From Streptomyces marianii (GTDB lineage: Bacteria; Actinomycetota; Actinomycetes; Streptomycetales; Streptomycetaceae), in the NCBI RefSeq assembly GCF_005795905.1, contig NZ_VAWE01000001.1:5011001-5075000 (forward strand): a DNA stretch of 64,000 nucleotides, given 5' to 3'. Below the pieces are notes generated by a model. The model was given only the letters and a program-made list of their open reading frames with translations. It searched no databases and had not been told where the DNA came from. The stretch's first letter is position 1, and each line of letters opens with the position of its first letter. A program made the position numbers and the translations under genes. Positions 36,034-45,297 of this stretch are shown piece by piece.

Positions 36034-36795
36034 GTGCCCGACTCCCTGCGCAAGCGCTCGGCGCTCTTCGCCGTCGTCCTGTCCGCCGCCGTCCTCGCGG
36101 GCTGCGGACCCGGTTCCGGCACGCCGGACGGAGGGGGCTCCGCCCCCGGTCCGTCGGCGGGCCGTGCGGCCGGTCCGCTCGGCAACCCGGACGGCACGAA
36201 GCCAGGGCTCGCGCCGGTGACGACGGACGCGGACAAGGCCGCGGCTCGCAGCCTCATCGGGGAGCTGACCACGAAGGGGCGTGGGCCGAGGACGGGCTAC
36301 GACCGGGACGAGTTCGGCTACGCGTGGATGGACACGGCGGACGGTGTGCCGCTGGCGCGGAATGGCTGTGACACGCGGAACGACGTGCTGAAGCTGCACG
36401 GGCAGGACGTTCGGTTCCGCAGCGGTTCGGACTGCGTGGTCGTTTCGATGGACCTGTACGACCCGTACACCGGCAAGGACATCGCCTGGAAGAAGGCGAG
36501 GGCGGCTGAAGTGCAGATAGATCACGTGGTGCCCCTGTCGTACAGCTGGCAGATGGGCGCCGCCCGCTGGCGCAAGGAGAAGCGGCAGCGGCTGGCCAAC
36601 GACGTGCTGAACCTCCTGCCGGTTTCGGGATCCGCGAACTCCGCCAAGAGTGACTCCGGGCCGGCGTCCTGGCTGCCGCCGAACAAGGCGATCCGGTGCT
36701 CTTATGTGGTGCGGTTCGCGCAGGTCGCGGAAGAATATGAGCTTCCAGTGACGGCCTCGGACAAGGAAATGATGCTCAAGCAATGCGGGGACTGA
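36034..36795 (+). CDS. Exported HNH-family nuclease lipoprotein
   Basis: 253 aa, GTG start with AGGAT 8 bp upstream. A type II signal peptide ends in the lipobox LAGC (VVLSAAVLAGCGPG). After a Gly/Pro linker the domain has a conserved YDRDEFGYAW, a DTRNDVLKL, and the nuclease core VQIDHVVPLSYSWQMGA followed by RLANDVLNLLPVSGSANSAKSD. This is the HNH/DUF1524 arrangement, with the His in IDHVVPL as general base. It sits outside the membrane, where such enzymes scavenge DNA or attack that of competitors. Two extra Cys pairs may form disulfides. Confidence 0.85.
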   Translation: MPDSLRKRSALFAVVLSAAVLAGCGPGSGTPDGGGSAPGPSAGRAAGPLGNPDGTKPGLAPVTTDADKAAARSLIGELTTKGRGPRTGYDRDEFGYAWMDTADGVPLARNGCDTRNDVLKLHGQDVRFRSGSDCVVVSMDLYDPYTGKDIAWKKARAAEVQIDHVVPLSYSWQMGAARWRKEKRQRLANDVLNLLPVSGSANSAKSDSGPASWLPPNKAIRCSYVVRFAQVAEEYELPVTASDKEMMLKQCGD

Positions 36796-36861
36796 GAGGG
36801 CTGCGATGACCTGGGGAAATGCCGTCGCTTCCGCGCTGCGTGACGCATATGCTCCGTTGCC

Positions 36862-37989
36862 GTGGCTGATCGCATACAGAAGATCGTGACGGAGCTGCCC
36901 GGCCTGAAGAGCGTCACCGACGTCTGGAAGGTGGCCGACCGTCGTCTGGCGCAAGGGGACGCTGCCTTCATCGCGGACCTCGGCATCGCGCTCGCCGAGG
37001 CGTATGGCTCCGAGCCCAGGCCGATCTGGCAGTACGGGAGCGTCTTCGACCACCTGCTCCGGCTGCTGGCCACCAATCCCGGCCCTGGGAACGTGGTTCA
37101 GGCGCTGCGGCTGGTCTCCTCGAGGGAAGTCGCCCAAAGGGAGTTGGATCACTACACGGCATCCTTGCTGGCGTCCGGCCACCCGGCAGAGGAACTCGCC
37201 GCGGCGTTCACCGGGAACGCCTCTGAGGAACTGCGTGCCTGCCTGGTCCATGAGCTCGTGCTCAGGGGCGTCGCAGTCACGGAGACGCCGGGGATCGCAG
37301 GGTGGGCGACATCGCCGCACTGGAAGCACCATCCTCTGGGATGGCTGCCCTTGGCGCTGTCGGACGTGGAGGGACAGCCGGATCTGCCGAGCTACAGCAC
37401 CCGGGGCAGCAGCCACTCGATGCCGTACGGCCCGTCGGATAACGGTCGTGTGGCGGTCGAACGCGGGGCGCACGTGCCGCCGGTCGAGGAGACGACGACC
37501 CCTGCCGTTGCCAAGGGCATCAGCGCGGCCGTGGCGAACTGGGCGGAGGAGTCGAACGGCCGGATCGAGGCACGAGTCTTCGACCTGGCAGCTCCTCTGG
37601 ATGCCGAATCGGTACCGAGCGCGTTGCTGGCGCTGGGGCTGGAGTGCCTGAAGGATGCGGGGAGGAAGACCGCCTTCTCGGTCGTGGCCTGCCCGCCGGA
37701 CCAGACATGGCGGGTACTCTTCGCCGCCGCCTCCTCGGGAGGGGCCTACAACTCCGGTGCTCGCGGTGCCTACGGCCGACTGGCCGCGTGGCAGTCCCTG
37801 GCCTGCCTCGCCGGGGCTACGAAGGGTGTCCCTGCTGAGGCGGTCGAGACACGTGTACGGGAGTGCACCTGGTACGGCTTCGACGCCGACACCAAGTGGT
37901 TCGAGCGCGTGGCCTGGGACATCGGCCTTGCCTCGGTCTCTCCGGAAGGCCGACGGCTGGCGGTGCTGGCCGCGACGGACACCGACTGA
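36862..37989 (+). CDS. Uncharacterised protein (DUF6183-like)
   Basis: 375 aa, GTG start at 36862. It is soluble and mostly helical at first (LPGLKSVTDVWKVADRRLAQGDAAFIADLGIALAEAYG). It then has an alpha/beta part (ISAAVANWAEESNGRIEARVFDL and RRLAVLAATDTD at the end) with PYGPSDNG and GGAYNSGARGAYGRLAAWQSLACLAG. I associate this with Streptomyces proteins of unknown function labelled DUF6183, but cannot search. No catalytic motif is recognisable. It lies 66 bp after the nuclease lipoprotein and may be co-transcribed. Confidence 0.7.
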   Translation: MADRIQKIVTELPGLKSVTDVWKVADRRLAQGDAAFIADLGIALAEAYGSEPRPIWQYGSVFDHLLRLLATNPGPGNVVQALRLVSSREVAQRELDHYTASLLASGHPAEELAAAFTGNASEELRACLVHELVLRGVAVTETPGIAGWATSPHWKHHPLGWLPLALSDVEGQPDLPSYSTRGSSHSMPYGPSDNGRVAVERGAHVPPVEETTTPAVAKGISAAVANWAEESNGRIEARVFDLAAPLDAESVPSALLALGLECLKDAGRKTAFSVVACPPDQTWRVLFAAASSGGAYNSGARGAYGRLAAWQSLACLAGATKGVPAEAVETRVRECTWYGFDADTKWFERVAWDIGLASVSPEGRRLAVLAATDTD

Positions 37990-38023
37990 GCACCGTCCTG
38001 CATGCTGCATGCGACTGAGGCTG

Positions 38024-38536
38024 TCAGGTGGCCGGTTCCTGCGATCGCCTCAGTTGTTTGACCATGTCTTTCCGGCCTCCGTCGAGCTGGGCTTGAAGCC
38101 GCCGGGTGTCTGCCTCCAGTTCCGCGTTCCTGAGTGCCAGGACCTGGATCTGGTTCGCGTACGCCGCGACGGTGGCACGCATTTCCCGGATCTCGTCCGG
38201 CTTCTCCCGGCGGAGTTCCCGCTCGGACTGTTTCAGGCGCGTGATTTCCCGCCTGAGCTCGTCGGACTCCGGACGCCTGGCCTCGGGAGAGCCGAGATTC
38301 CCCTTGATCACCGCGGCGACGGGAGAGCGGTAGTACGAAGCTCGGGAGACGCCGGCCTCGGCGCAGATGTTCACCGCCGACGTGCGGCCGTCCGTGATCT
38401 CGGGGCGGCCGAGCATGAGCTGCTCGAAGGCGCGCATGATTCTTTGGTCGATGTCGGTCAGGCCGGGGTTCTCCCAGGCCAGGCGGGCGAAGGCTGTGCG
38501 GATGGTCAGGAGGGTCTCGTTCGTGGAATCGGTCAT
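38024..38536 (-). CDS. TnpC/DUF6262-like HTH and coiled-coil protein
   Basis: 170 aa from the ATG at 38536 (MTDSTNETLLTIRTAF), whose ATGA overlaps the stop of the recombinase remnant upstream. Residues ~43-75 form an HTH (AVNICAEAGVSRASYYR). Residues ~85-160 are a Leu/Arg/Glu coiled coil (DELRREITRLKQSERELRREKPDEIREM .. LRNAELEADTRRLQAQL). Small coiled-coil HTH proteins of this type are the third (TnpC-like) gene in Tn554-type recombinase modules. Coupling to a truncated recombinase supports that role, which would now be orphaned. Confidence 0.6.
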   Translation of the reverse strand: MTDSTNETLLTIRTAFARLAWENPGLTDIDQRIMRAFEQLMLGRPEITDGRTSAVNICAEAGVSRASYYRSPVAAVIKGNLGSPEARRPESDELRREITRLKQSERELRREKPDEIREMRATVAAYANQIQVLALRNAELEADTRRLQAQLDGGRKDMVKQLRRSQEPAT

Positions 38537-39060
38537 CGGCGGGTGTCCTCGTGGTCGATCTCGGCGATCAGATGGGTGAGCGTGGCCAGATGCTCGGTGA
38601 TGGCGAGTTGCTGGAGTCGCGGGAGGTCGGTTGCCTCGCCCAGTTCGGATTGCGCCATGTCGTGTGCCCGTTCCAGGCGGGGCAGATGGACGGCGGAGCG
38701 CCGTGAGTTGGGGCAGCGCATGCACATGTCGAGCATGGGGACGGGGCGTCCCAGGGGCTTGGCGCGCTTGCGGCACACGGCCGTTTCCGCCTGGTAGAAG
38801 CAGTCGTTCAGGACGCCGGGATGCAGGGCCTTCGTCAGGTGTTGCAGCAGCGTCCTCAGCCGGGATGGGCTGGCCACCGCGCCCGGCAGGTCTCCGAGTT
38901 CACCGCGGACGCGGTCGAACTCGGCCTCGATGCGCTGGGCGGCGCCGCCTGCCGAGCGTCCGCCCTCGTTCCAGTCGTGGTAGAGGTCCTCGACGTAGTC
39001 GAGCTTGGCCACGGCCTCCTCGGCGGCGACCTCGTCGGCGAAGCCGGAGGCGGAGGTGCC
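38533..39060 (-). pseudogene. C-terminal remnant of a Tn554 TnpB-like recombinase
   Basis: The open frame continues to 39165, but only the part from about 39060 downwards looks like recombinase: EEAVAKLDYVEDLYHDWNEGGRS, a region LHPGVLNDCFYQAETAVCRKRAKPL, MLDMCMRCPNSRRSAVHLPRLERA with a CxxC. This is the typical tail, past the catalytic domain, of the long TnpB-like integrases. The catalytic part is absent and the upstream end coincides with the left 24-bp direct repeat, so the gene was cut at that junction. Any protein made would start with unrelated residues. Confidence 0.55.
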
Positions 39061-39062
39061 TG

Positions 39063-39098
39063 ATGGTGGAGTCGGGTATTGGAACTGCCTGAATGCCT
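39063..39098. repeat. Left copy of 24-bp direct repeat (element boundary?)
   Basis: ATGGTGGAGTCGGGTATTGG plus AACT at 39063-39086 is identical to 45298-45321 in the same orientation, and similarity goes on for 12 more bases with three mismatches. The copies bracket 6.2 kb containing the HTH, zinc-ribbon recombinase, IS and SDR genes. They could be attL/attR-type ends. Confidence 0.75.
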
Positions 39099-39168
39099 GC
39101 GGTCGTGAGCGGCGGTGGCTCGCCGGACCTGGCATCAGCCGTCGTGCGTCGACGTGCGAGAGCATTGG

Positions 39169-39897
39169 TCAGGCCTGTTCGAAGTGGAACGCCTTGATGA
39201 AGCAGTCGCGGGGCTGGGCGACGGCGAAGAGGATGCACTCGACGAGCGAGTGCGCGGTGAGGGCGTCCTTGGCCTCGCGCGGGGTGGTCTTCCACTCCTC
39301 GGAGAGCGGGTCGGCGTTGTTGAAGTCGGGCGGGTAGAGCGAGATCACCCGGACCCCTTGAGGACGCAGGCGCTTGGAGAGGATGTCGGCGAACCCTGCC
39401 TGGGCGCTCTTGGCTGCGTAGAAGGCGTCGTGCGCGTCCGACCGGTGGTGGCCCGGTGTTCCGCAGGCGGAGACCATCGTCACGACATCCGGTATCTCCG
39501 AGTTGAGCAGGAGAGGGAGGAAGCTCTTCGTGGTCAGGACCGTGCCGGTGGCGCCGGAGGCGATGGTGTCGACAACGTCGGCGTCGGTTGCGGACAGCAG
39601 GTCCGGCCCTGCGAGGTAGCGAGAGCCGTTGTTGATGAGTACGTCGACGCGGTCCGTGTGTTCCGCGACGCTGGAAGCGAAGGCGCGGATCGAGGCGGGG
39701 TTTGTCAGGTCGCAGGCGAAGGCGTGCACCCGCTGATGGCCGCGGTCGCGAATCTCGTCGCGGACTCGTTGAGCGGCGGCGAGTCCGCGCGCCGAGAGGA
39801 AGATCTCGGCGCCGAGGTCCGCGAGGCGGATCGCCAGGGTTCGCCCGAAGTCGCGGCCGGCGGCCGTGATGACGACGCGGTGATTGTCCCATCTCAT
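39169..39897 (-). CDS. Short-chain dehydrogenase/reductase (cargo)
   Basis: 242 aa from the ATG at 39897 (MRWDNHRVVITAAGRDFGR), whose ATGA overlaps the stop of the recombinase gene. The classical SDR layout is present: nucleotide loop TAAGRDFGR (first Gly replaced by Ala), FACDLTNPASIRAF, INNGSRYL in place of NNAG, Ser in TMVSACGTPG and catalytic YxxxK (FYAAKSAQAGF). It probably uses NADPH; the substrate is unknown. As the only metabolic gene inside the direct-repeat-bounded segment it looks like cargo. Confidence 0.82.
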   Translation of the reverse strand: MRWDNHRVVITAAGRDFGRTLAIRLADLGAEIFLSARGLAAAQRVRDEIRDRGHQRVHAFACDLTNPASIRAFASSVAEHTDRVDVLINNGSRYLAGPDLLSATDADVVDTIASGATGTVLTTKSFLPLLLNSEIPDVVTMVSACGTPGHHRSDAHDAFYAAKSAQAGFADILSKRLRPQGVRVISLYPPDFNNADPLSEEWKTTPREAKDALTAHSLVECILFAVAQPRDCFIKAFHFEQA

Positions 39898-41199
39898 GGT
39901 GTCGCTCCTGGTTCGTGGATCGGTTGGTGCGGCGCATTGCGGCGGCTGACATCGGCGGCGTAGGCGGCCCAGTCCCCGGCTGATGCTTTCTGCCACTGGA
40001 CGGCGACCTTGATGTGGATGCCGAGCATCCGGGCGAGGATCGCGGCGGGGAGTTCGGTAGCGAGAGTGAACAGTGCTGTCGACCGATCCTGCTTGGGTCT
40101 GATTCCGATCGTGTGGAGTCGCTCGCCGATCCGGTCGTCACCGAGGGGCTGTCCGGGGCGTCCACCAGGGAAGAGCCATGCGACGTCGTCCGGAGTGCCG
40201 ATCTTGGCCTTGCCGCAGCGAGTCGCGATGAGCTCGCGCACCAGACTGGCCAGTGGTGCGGGGAGGACGACGGGTGAGCTGCCGAATGTGATCGTGACAG
40301 CGTCGCCGTCGATGTGGACGTCGTCGACGGTGAGTTGGCTGATGGTGGAGATCTTCTGTGCGTAGAGGATCAGCAGCAGTCCGGCGACGCGGTCTGGGGT
40401 CGGCAGCGTGTCGTCGTTGAGGAGGCGCCGGGCATCAGCCCAGCGTTTCTCGCTGTCGATGGTGCCCTGCGGGCCGGTCCATCGGACGGTGCCGTAGGTG
40501 AGTCCGCGGGCGTGCCGGTGCTGTACCGACCAGCGGACGAAGTGGCCGGTCTCGTCGCGGTAGCTGACCGTGGCATCGGCCATCCGCCGTTGCAGGTCCG
40601 GCTGGGTGCAGGTTCCCAGCGTGAGTCCTTCGCTGGTGAGCCAGGTGAGGAAGTTGCCGGCTGCGGTCACGTGGCAGCGCACGTTCAGGTCCTGGAGGCG
40701 AGTCGTGTGGTCTTCGCCGAGGCGTCGTCGGAGTCGGCGCATGTGGTGCCAGACCGAGTAGCCGTGCAGGATCCGCCGCTCGGCGAGATCGGTGCGGGCC
40801 TGGACGGTCTCGGTGATCCGTTTCTCCAGGGCGATGAGCCGTTCGTCGCGGGGCGGGAGGGTGCCGGTCGCGACCAGGACACTGCGCAGGTGGGACAGCA
40901 CTTTGCCCGGGGGCAGTTCGTCGAGGACCTCGTGGGTGACGGGACGCTCGTCGCGTCCTATGTGCTTCAGGAGATCGCGGGCCTTCGAGCGCGAGACCCA
41001 GGCGATGGCGATGTCGGGGCGCTCGGCACTGGTCAATGCTTCGTGGAACGGGGCGAGTTCAGGACGGAGGGTTCCGGTGGCGTCACCGAGGAGGTCGCGT
41101 ACTTGCTGGTCGAGGACGCATCGCTGGCAGGGGCGGGGGCTGAGCTGCCAGGTGGTGGTGCAGACCGGGCAGCGGCCCCAGAAGTCGGGGTCGGGGTTA

Positions 41200-42293
41200 G
41201 GGCGTGTTCTGGGTTGAGATCACGAGCTCGGTCATTCCCGCTCCAGGAGGGTGCCGGTTGCGATAGACCGGTCGCGTGACTCGTGGCGATCTGACCGATG
41301 CCGAGTGGGGGTTGGTCGAGCCGCACCTGCCGCTGGGTGCGTTCGGACCGATCCCTGACCTGCGCAGCTACTTCAACGCGGTGATGTGGCGGTTCCGCAC
41401 CGGCTGCCCCTGGCGAGATGTGCCGGAGAGCTACGGCTCCTGGTCGACGATCTACGACAGGTTCCGGATGTGGGTGCGTGAGGGGGTCTTTCAGGCCCTC
41501 ATGGACGCGATGATCGCCGAGGCGGCGGCCCGCGACGATGTAGATCTCAGCCTGGTCAGCGTGGACTCGACTGTTGCCCGCGCGCATCACCACGCGGCGG
41601 GCATGGTCGTCGCCCCGGAACTCCTCGAGGACCTGGAGAAGGCCGTGGCGGAGGAAAAGGGGCTGCAGCAAAGGGACAAAACAACCCCGTAGGCGAGCAA
41701 CCCGCGGACATGGAGGACTCCGGGCGGGAACAGCGCCGCGCCGTGCGCCGACGCCGCAGGGCCCGGCTGCGGGCCGCCGAACTGGGCCGCTCCCGGGGCG
41801 GGCTGACCAGCAAGGTCCACCTCGCCGTCGAGCGGCGGTGCCGCCCGCTGTCCATCATCCTCACCCCCGGCCAGGCCGCGGACAGTCCGCGCTTCATCCC
41901 GGTCCTCAAGAAGATCAAGGTGCGTGTCCCGGTCGGCCGCCCCAGGACCCGGCCGGACGCGGTCGCTGGCGACAAGGCGTACTCCTCCCGCGCCAACCGC
42001 GCCCACCTGCGCAGACGCAACATTAAGGCGGTGATCCCGGAGAAGGCCGACCAGGCCGCCAACCGCAAGAAGAAGGGACGCTCCGGCGGACGCCCGGTCA
42101 GCCACGACGCCGCGCTCTACAAAGATCGCAACACCGTCGAGCGCGCCATCAACAAGTTCAAGGAATGGCGGGGGCTGGCCACTCGCTACGACAAGACGCC
42201 CGAGAGCTATGCCGCCGGGCTCCACTTGCGCGGATCCATCCTCTGGTTACGCAGCCTGCCAGCCCTCCCGTGATCTCAACTCAGAACACGCCC
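41200..42293 (+). mobile_element. IS5-family (IS427-like) insertion sequence, 1094 bp
   Basis: Terminal inverted repeats of 25 bp with one mismatch: left GGGCGTGTTCTGGGTTGAGA (41200 on), right end complementary up to 42293. A TA is found on both flanks (41198-41199 and 42294-42295), consistent with a 2-bp target duplication. It carries one transposase in two frames and interrupts the zinc-ribbon recombinase gene. Confidence 0.9.
41276..42273 (+). CDS. IS5-family transposase, two frames joined by -1 frameshift
   Basis: Frame one runs 41276-41692 (GTG start; LTDAEWGLVEPHLP, CPWRDVPESYGSWSTIYDRFRMW, first Asp in SVDSTVARAH). Frame two continues to 42273 (GGLTSKVHLAVE, second Asp in AGDKAYSS, Glu in DRNTVERAINKFKEWR), which completes the DDE triad. 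The frames overlap at the heptamer A-AAG-GGG (41656-41662). A -1 slip there gives KGAAAKGQNNPVGE and a protein of about 332 aa. This arrangement is common in IS5/IS427 elements, so it is probably functional. Confidence 0.87.
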
Positions 42294-42296
42294 TAG

Positions 42297-43729
42297 TACT
42301 ACAGGGCTAGATCTTGATCATCTGAAGCTGTAGCCGCCTTCTGAAATGGTGCCGTCGCGCCTCCGCTTGATGCGCGCGCCGCCAGATCGACCAGCGAAGT
42401 CCCTGGTCAATGGCGATGCGAGTCAGGCCGATCAGGTTGAACAGGCGCCGGACCTCGGCGACGGTCAGGGCCGCGAGCCGCCGCGTTCGCGGCCCGCGCC
42501 CGCCGCCCAGGTTCGAAGAGCCCCCTTTTGCGGGGTTCGGGCCATCGCGGCCAGGAACGCCAACGCCAGCATGGACAGGGTGATATGGCGATACCAGGCG
42601 TCGTATTTGCGTACCTGGTAGTTGTCCAGCCCGGCCTGCTGCTTGGCCGCCTCGAAACACTCCTCGACCGGCCAGCGCAGTCCTATGACCGCCACCAGTT
42701 CCGACAGTGATTCCCCGCGCGGGTTGTAGCAGTGGAAGTAGGCGAGCTCCCCATCCGCGATGGAGCGGCGTACTACGTACTGGCGCCCGTCCCGCCCGGC
42801 GATTACCGCCCAGTCGTAGGTGCGGAACCCTTTGGCTCCGATCCCGCAGGCACGCCGGGAGAAGTCCCCCGGCCGCAGGTGTGATGCCAGGTTGTCCAAC
42901 CGGGTCGGAGTGTCGGGGTTGGTGGAGATGCCCGCGGTGTTCACGTCGGTAGATTTCGGAACGGCCATGCAGTAGGCAATGTCCTCTGCTTCCAGATACC
43001 TGCGCAGAATCCTGTTCTGGCCGAACTCCTCGTCCGCAACGAACCACGAAAACGGCACCCCGGCCGCCACGGCGCGCTCGATCATGGCCTGGACCTGCTG
43101 CGGACGGGTGCGGAAGACCACCTCGTCCGGGATCCCCGCCTCCCGGCGGCGTTCGAAGTCGACGGCCCAGGAATCCTTGGGCAGGTAGAGCTCCCGGTCG
43201 ATCAGTACACGGTCGCCACGACGGTTGGCGTAGGCCAGGAACGACCCGATCTGGCAATTGTCGACACGTCCGAGGGTGCCGGAATACTGCCGCTGGACCC
43301 CGGCGGATTTGGTGCCCTTCTTCGCGAAGCCGGTGGGGTCGGCGATCAGCACGCCCCGGGGATCCGCGAAGCGTTCCATGGCGTAGTCGCAGACCAGGTC
43401 CCGCATCAGAGCCGCGCTCCACGGGGTGAGGTTCAAGAACCGCTGGAGTGCTTTGGGCTCCTTCTCGCCGGCGAACTCAGCCATGGTCCAGCCGTTCTTG
43501 CGCTGCAACGGGGAGAGGAGCCCACGTAAGTACTGAAGGGCGTGCCCTTGGGATTCCGGGCGGTAGAACAGGGGGGTTATCCGCTCACCCAGCGCGGCGA
43601 ACTCGCGGTCCCAGACGGCTAAATCGGCAGGGCTCACTGCGTCCGACGAAGAATCTTGATCATGGGGCTGTGTCGTGGCCACAGGCAGAGCCTCCCATCA
43701 CCCCATGATCAAGATCTAGCCCTGTAGTA
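42297..43729 (-). mobile_element. IS701-family insertion sequence, 1433 bp
   Basis: Perfect 25-bp inverted repeats beginning TACTACAGGGCTAGATCTTG (42297-42321 and complement 43705-43729), flanked on both sides by CTAG (42293-42296, 43730-43733), the target duplication characteristic of IS701. The left CTAG includes the last base of the IS5-type element, so this copy landed after it. Confidence 0.93.
42307..43682 (-). CDS. IS701-family transposase, probably frameshifted
   Basis: The main frame 43682-42465 (GTG; 405 aa) has WDREFAALGERITPLFYRPE, LIADPTGFAKKGTKSAGVQRQYSGTLGRVDNCQIG, FVADEEFGQNRILRRYL, LRWPVEECFEAAKQQAGLDNYQVRKYDAWYRHITL. These include the usual Asp, Asp, Glu. Its last 25 residues are out of character. 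A -1 slip at A-AAG-GGG (42528-42522) enters the other frame and gives the family's proper tail LTVAEVRRLFNLIGL .. WSIWRRAHQAEARRHHFRRR, ending at 42307 for about 458 aa. Whether the slip is programmed or the copy is a mutant cannot be decided here. Confidence 0.85.
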
Positions 43730-44864
43730 CTAGTGCACTTCGCGCACAACGGCGCCTCCCAGGTGCCGCCGCGGGCCTGGGCGACGGCGTCACAGCGGCT
43801 GCAGGTCACCCATCGGTGCTGGCAGCGTTCGCACCACGGCTGACCGGTGGCCCGGGACATCTCGCAGGCCGCCATCCGTCCGCAGATGCCGCACTCCGCG
43901 GTGATCCTCGGGCGGCAGTTGTTGCAGCGGGGACCGTCGGGCAGCCGGGTCGCGACGGGCATGCGTCGGCGGCAGCCGACGCACTCCTCCAGGTTCGCGG
44001 GCTGTCTGATCATGCAGTTCGGACACAGCGGCCGCCCCTCAGAGTCGCGGGTGGCGGGCTCGCGCACGGCGCCGCAGCCGGAGCAGGGAACTGCTGCGTG
44101 GCGGGCCAAGCAGGCGCGGCAGATCCTCCTGCCCTCCAGCAGTTTGGACAGCGCCTTCACCTCGCGGCAGCGCGGGCAGGCAGGCCGGACCACCTTGGTC
44201 GCCCCGGACTCGACGAGTTCGTCGATGAACCGCAGGGCAGCAGGGGTGGGGGCTTCGTAGCCGGCCCCGGTCAGCAGCTCGCGGCAGGCGACGACGGCCC
44301 AGGCCAGGCGACGCTGCCCGGCGGGCCGGACCGTGGCGCGTCCGAGCGCGGCCAGGACCGCATGGGCATCAAGGGCGGGATCGAGGCCCGTGACGAGTTC
44401 GGTGAGCTCCTGGAGCGGATCGCCCTCGGTGTCCGGGCAGTTCGCGCAGCGGGGTTCGCCGTTGCGGTCCCGGCTGGTGACGCGTCGTTCTTCGTGGCAC
44501 CCCGCGCAGACGGCCGGTTTGTCGAAGCAGGGCGAGCATCCCCACCGTCCTCCGGTGCTGCTGCCGACGTAGCGGCATGCGCGTCCGCACTCACCGCAGC
44601 GGGGCAGTGCGATGTCCTGGGCACCGGCGTCGTGCAGGGCCATGAGCAGTTTTGCGACGCAGTAGGGCGCCGGTGGCCGCCCGGTCCGCAACAGCGACGG
44701 GTCGTCGTGCAGAGCCTGGGCGAGGCTGCGGCGGCCGGCGCGTGCGCGTACGACCCCGAGGACGATGTCGCGGACCTGCTCGGCGGGCAGGTGCTTTTCG
44801 ACGTTCCCGACCAGACGCACGACCAGGCCGACCGGATCCGCGAGGACTTCCCCGGCAAGACAGG

Positions 44865-45212
44865 TCACCGGTCGGATCCGCTGATCCGGGCCCGCCGGGG
44901 CCGCAGGTCACCGACTCCTTCGGAGACCGAAGTCCCGCCCGCAGCGGCCTTCTTCGGCTTCTTCGCGGAGCCGACCGCGGCGGTGGGCTCGACGAGGTCG
45001 TCCATGGTGCAGTCGAGGATGTCGAGCAGGGCCATGAGGATCTTCAGGCTGAGGCGTTCGGGCCGCTCGACGACGAGCCGGTAGACCTGGCTCGACGACA
45101 GGCTGATTCCCCGCTCGGCGAGCGGCGGGATGAGGTCGGTGGTGGAGAACATCCCGCGGTCCGCCATGACCTTGCGCAGGTGCCAGTGGTAGTCGAGCTT
45201 GGCGGCCATCAT
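44865..45212 (-). CDS. Small XRE-type HTH regulator
   Basis: 115 aa from the ATG at 45212 (AGGAAGGA 6 bp upstream). The Cro/CI-type helix-turn-helix is MADRGMFSTTDLIPPLAERGISLSSSQVYRLVVERPERLSLKILMALLDILDCTMDDLV, covering most of residues 15-75. The C terminus is basic. Its stop overlaps the start of the zinc-ribbon recombinase gene, so it is the first gene of that operon and probably controls it. It is short and has no other domain. Confidence 0.8.
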   Translation of the reverse strand: MMAAKLDYHWHLRKVMADRGMFSTTDLIPPLAERGISLSSSQVYRLVVERPERLSLKILMALLDILDCTMDDLVEPTAAVGSAKKPKKAAAGGTSVSEGVGDLRPRRARISGSDR

Positions 45213-45226
45213 CGGGTCCTTCCTCG

Positions 45227-45277
45227 TCAGACGCCGGCAAACGCCGGGGCCAGGGCCTTGCTCAGGGCAGTGTTCAT
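45227..45277 (-). CDS. Possible 16-codon leader ORF upstream of the HTH gene
   Basis: ATG at 45277 reads MNTALSKALAPAFAGV and stops, 14 bp before the HTH gene start. It lies just inside the right copy of the direct repeat. It could be a leader peptide or chance; only position supports it. Confidence 0.25.
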   Translation of the reverse strand: MNTALSKALAPAFAGV

Positions 45278-45297
45278 GGAGTCGTCGCTGACGTGTA

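Larger units (their letters stand above)
39894..44868 (-). pseudogene. Large zinc-ribbon recombinase-like gene split by nested IS elements
   Basis: N-terminal part 44868 to 43732 (GTG start, coupled to the HTH gene by GTGA) encodes 379 residues with about a dozen CxxC knuckles (CGECG, CSPC, CAGCH, CANC, CPRC, CSGCG, CNNC, CGICG, CERC, CSRC, CAKC). The C-terminal part, 41198 to 39894 (434 codons), has one more ribbon (WGRCPVCTTTW, SPRPCQRC) and a degenerate tyrosine-recombinase fold (VAGLLLILYAQKISTISQLTVDDV, RSTALFTLATELPAAILARMLGIH, Tyr in WAAYAADVSRR). The usual Arg/His residues are not evident. Removing both ISs and one TA joins CAKCT to NPDPDFWGRC in frame, giving about 813 codons. It is now inactive. 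Confidence 0.85.
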
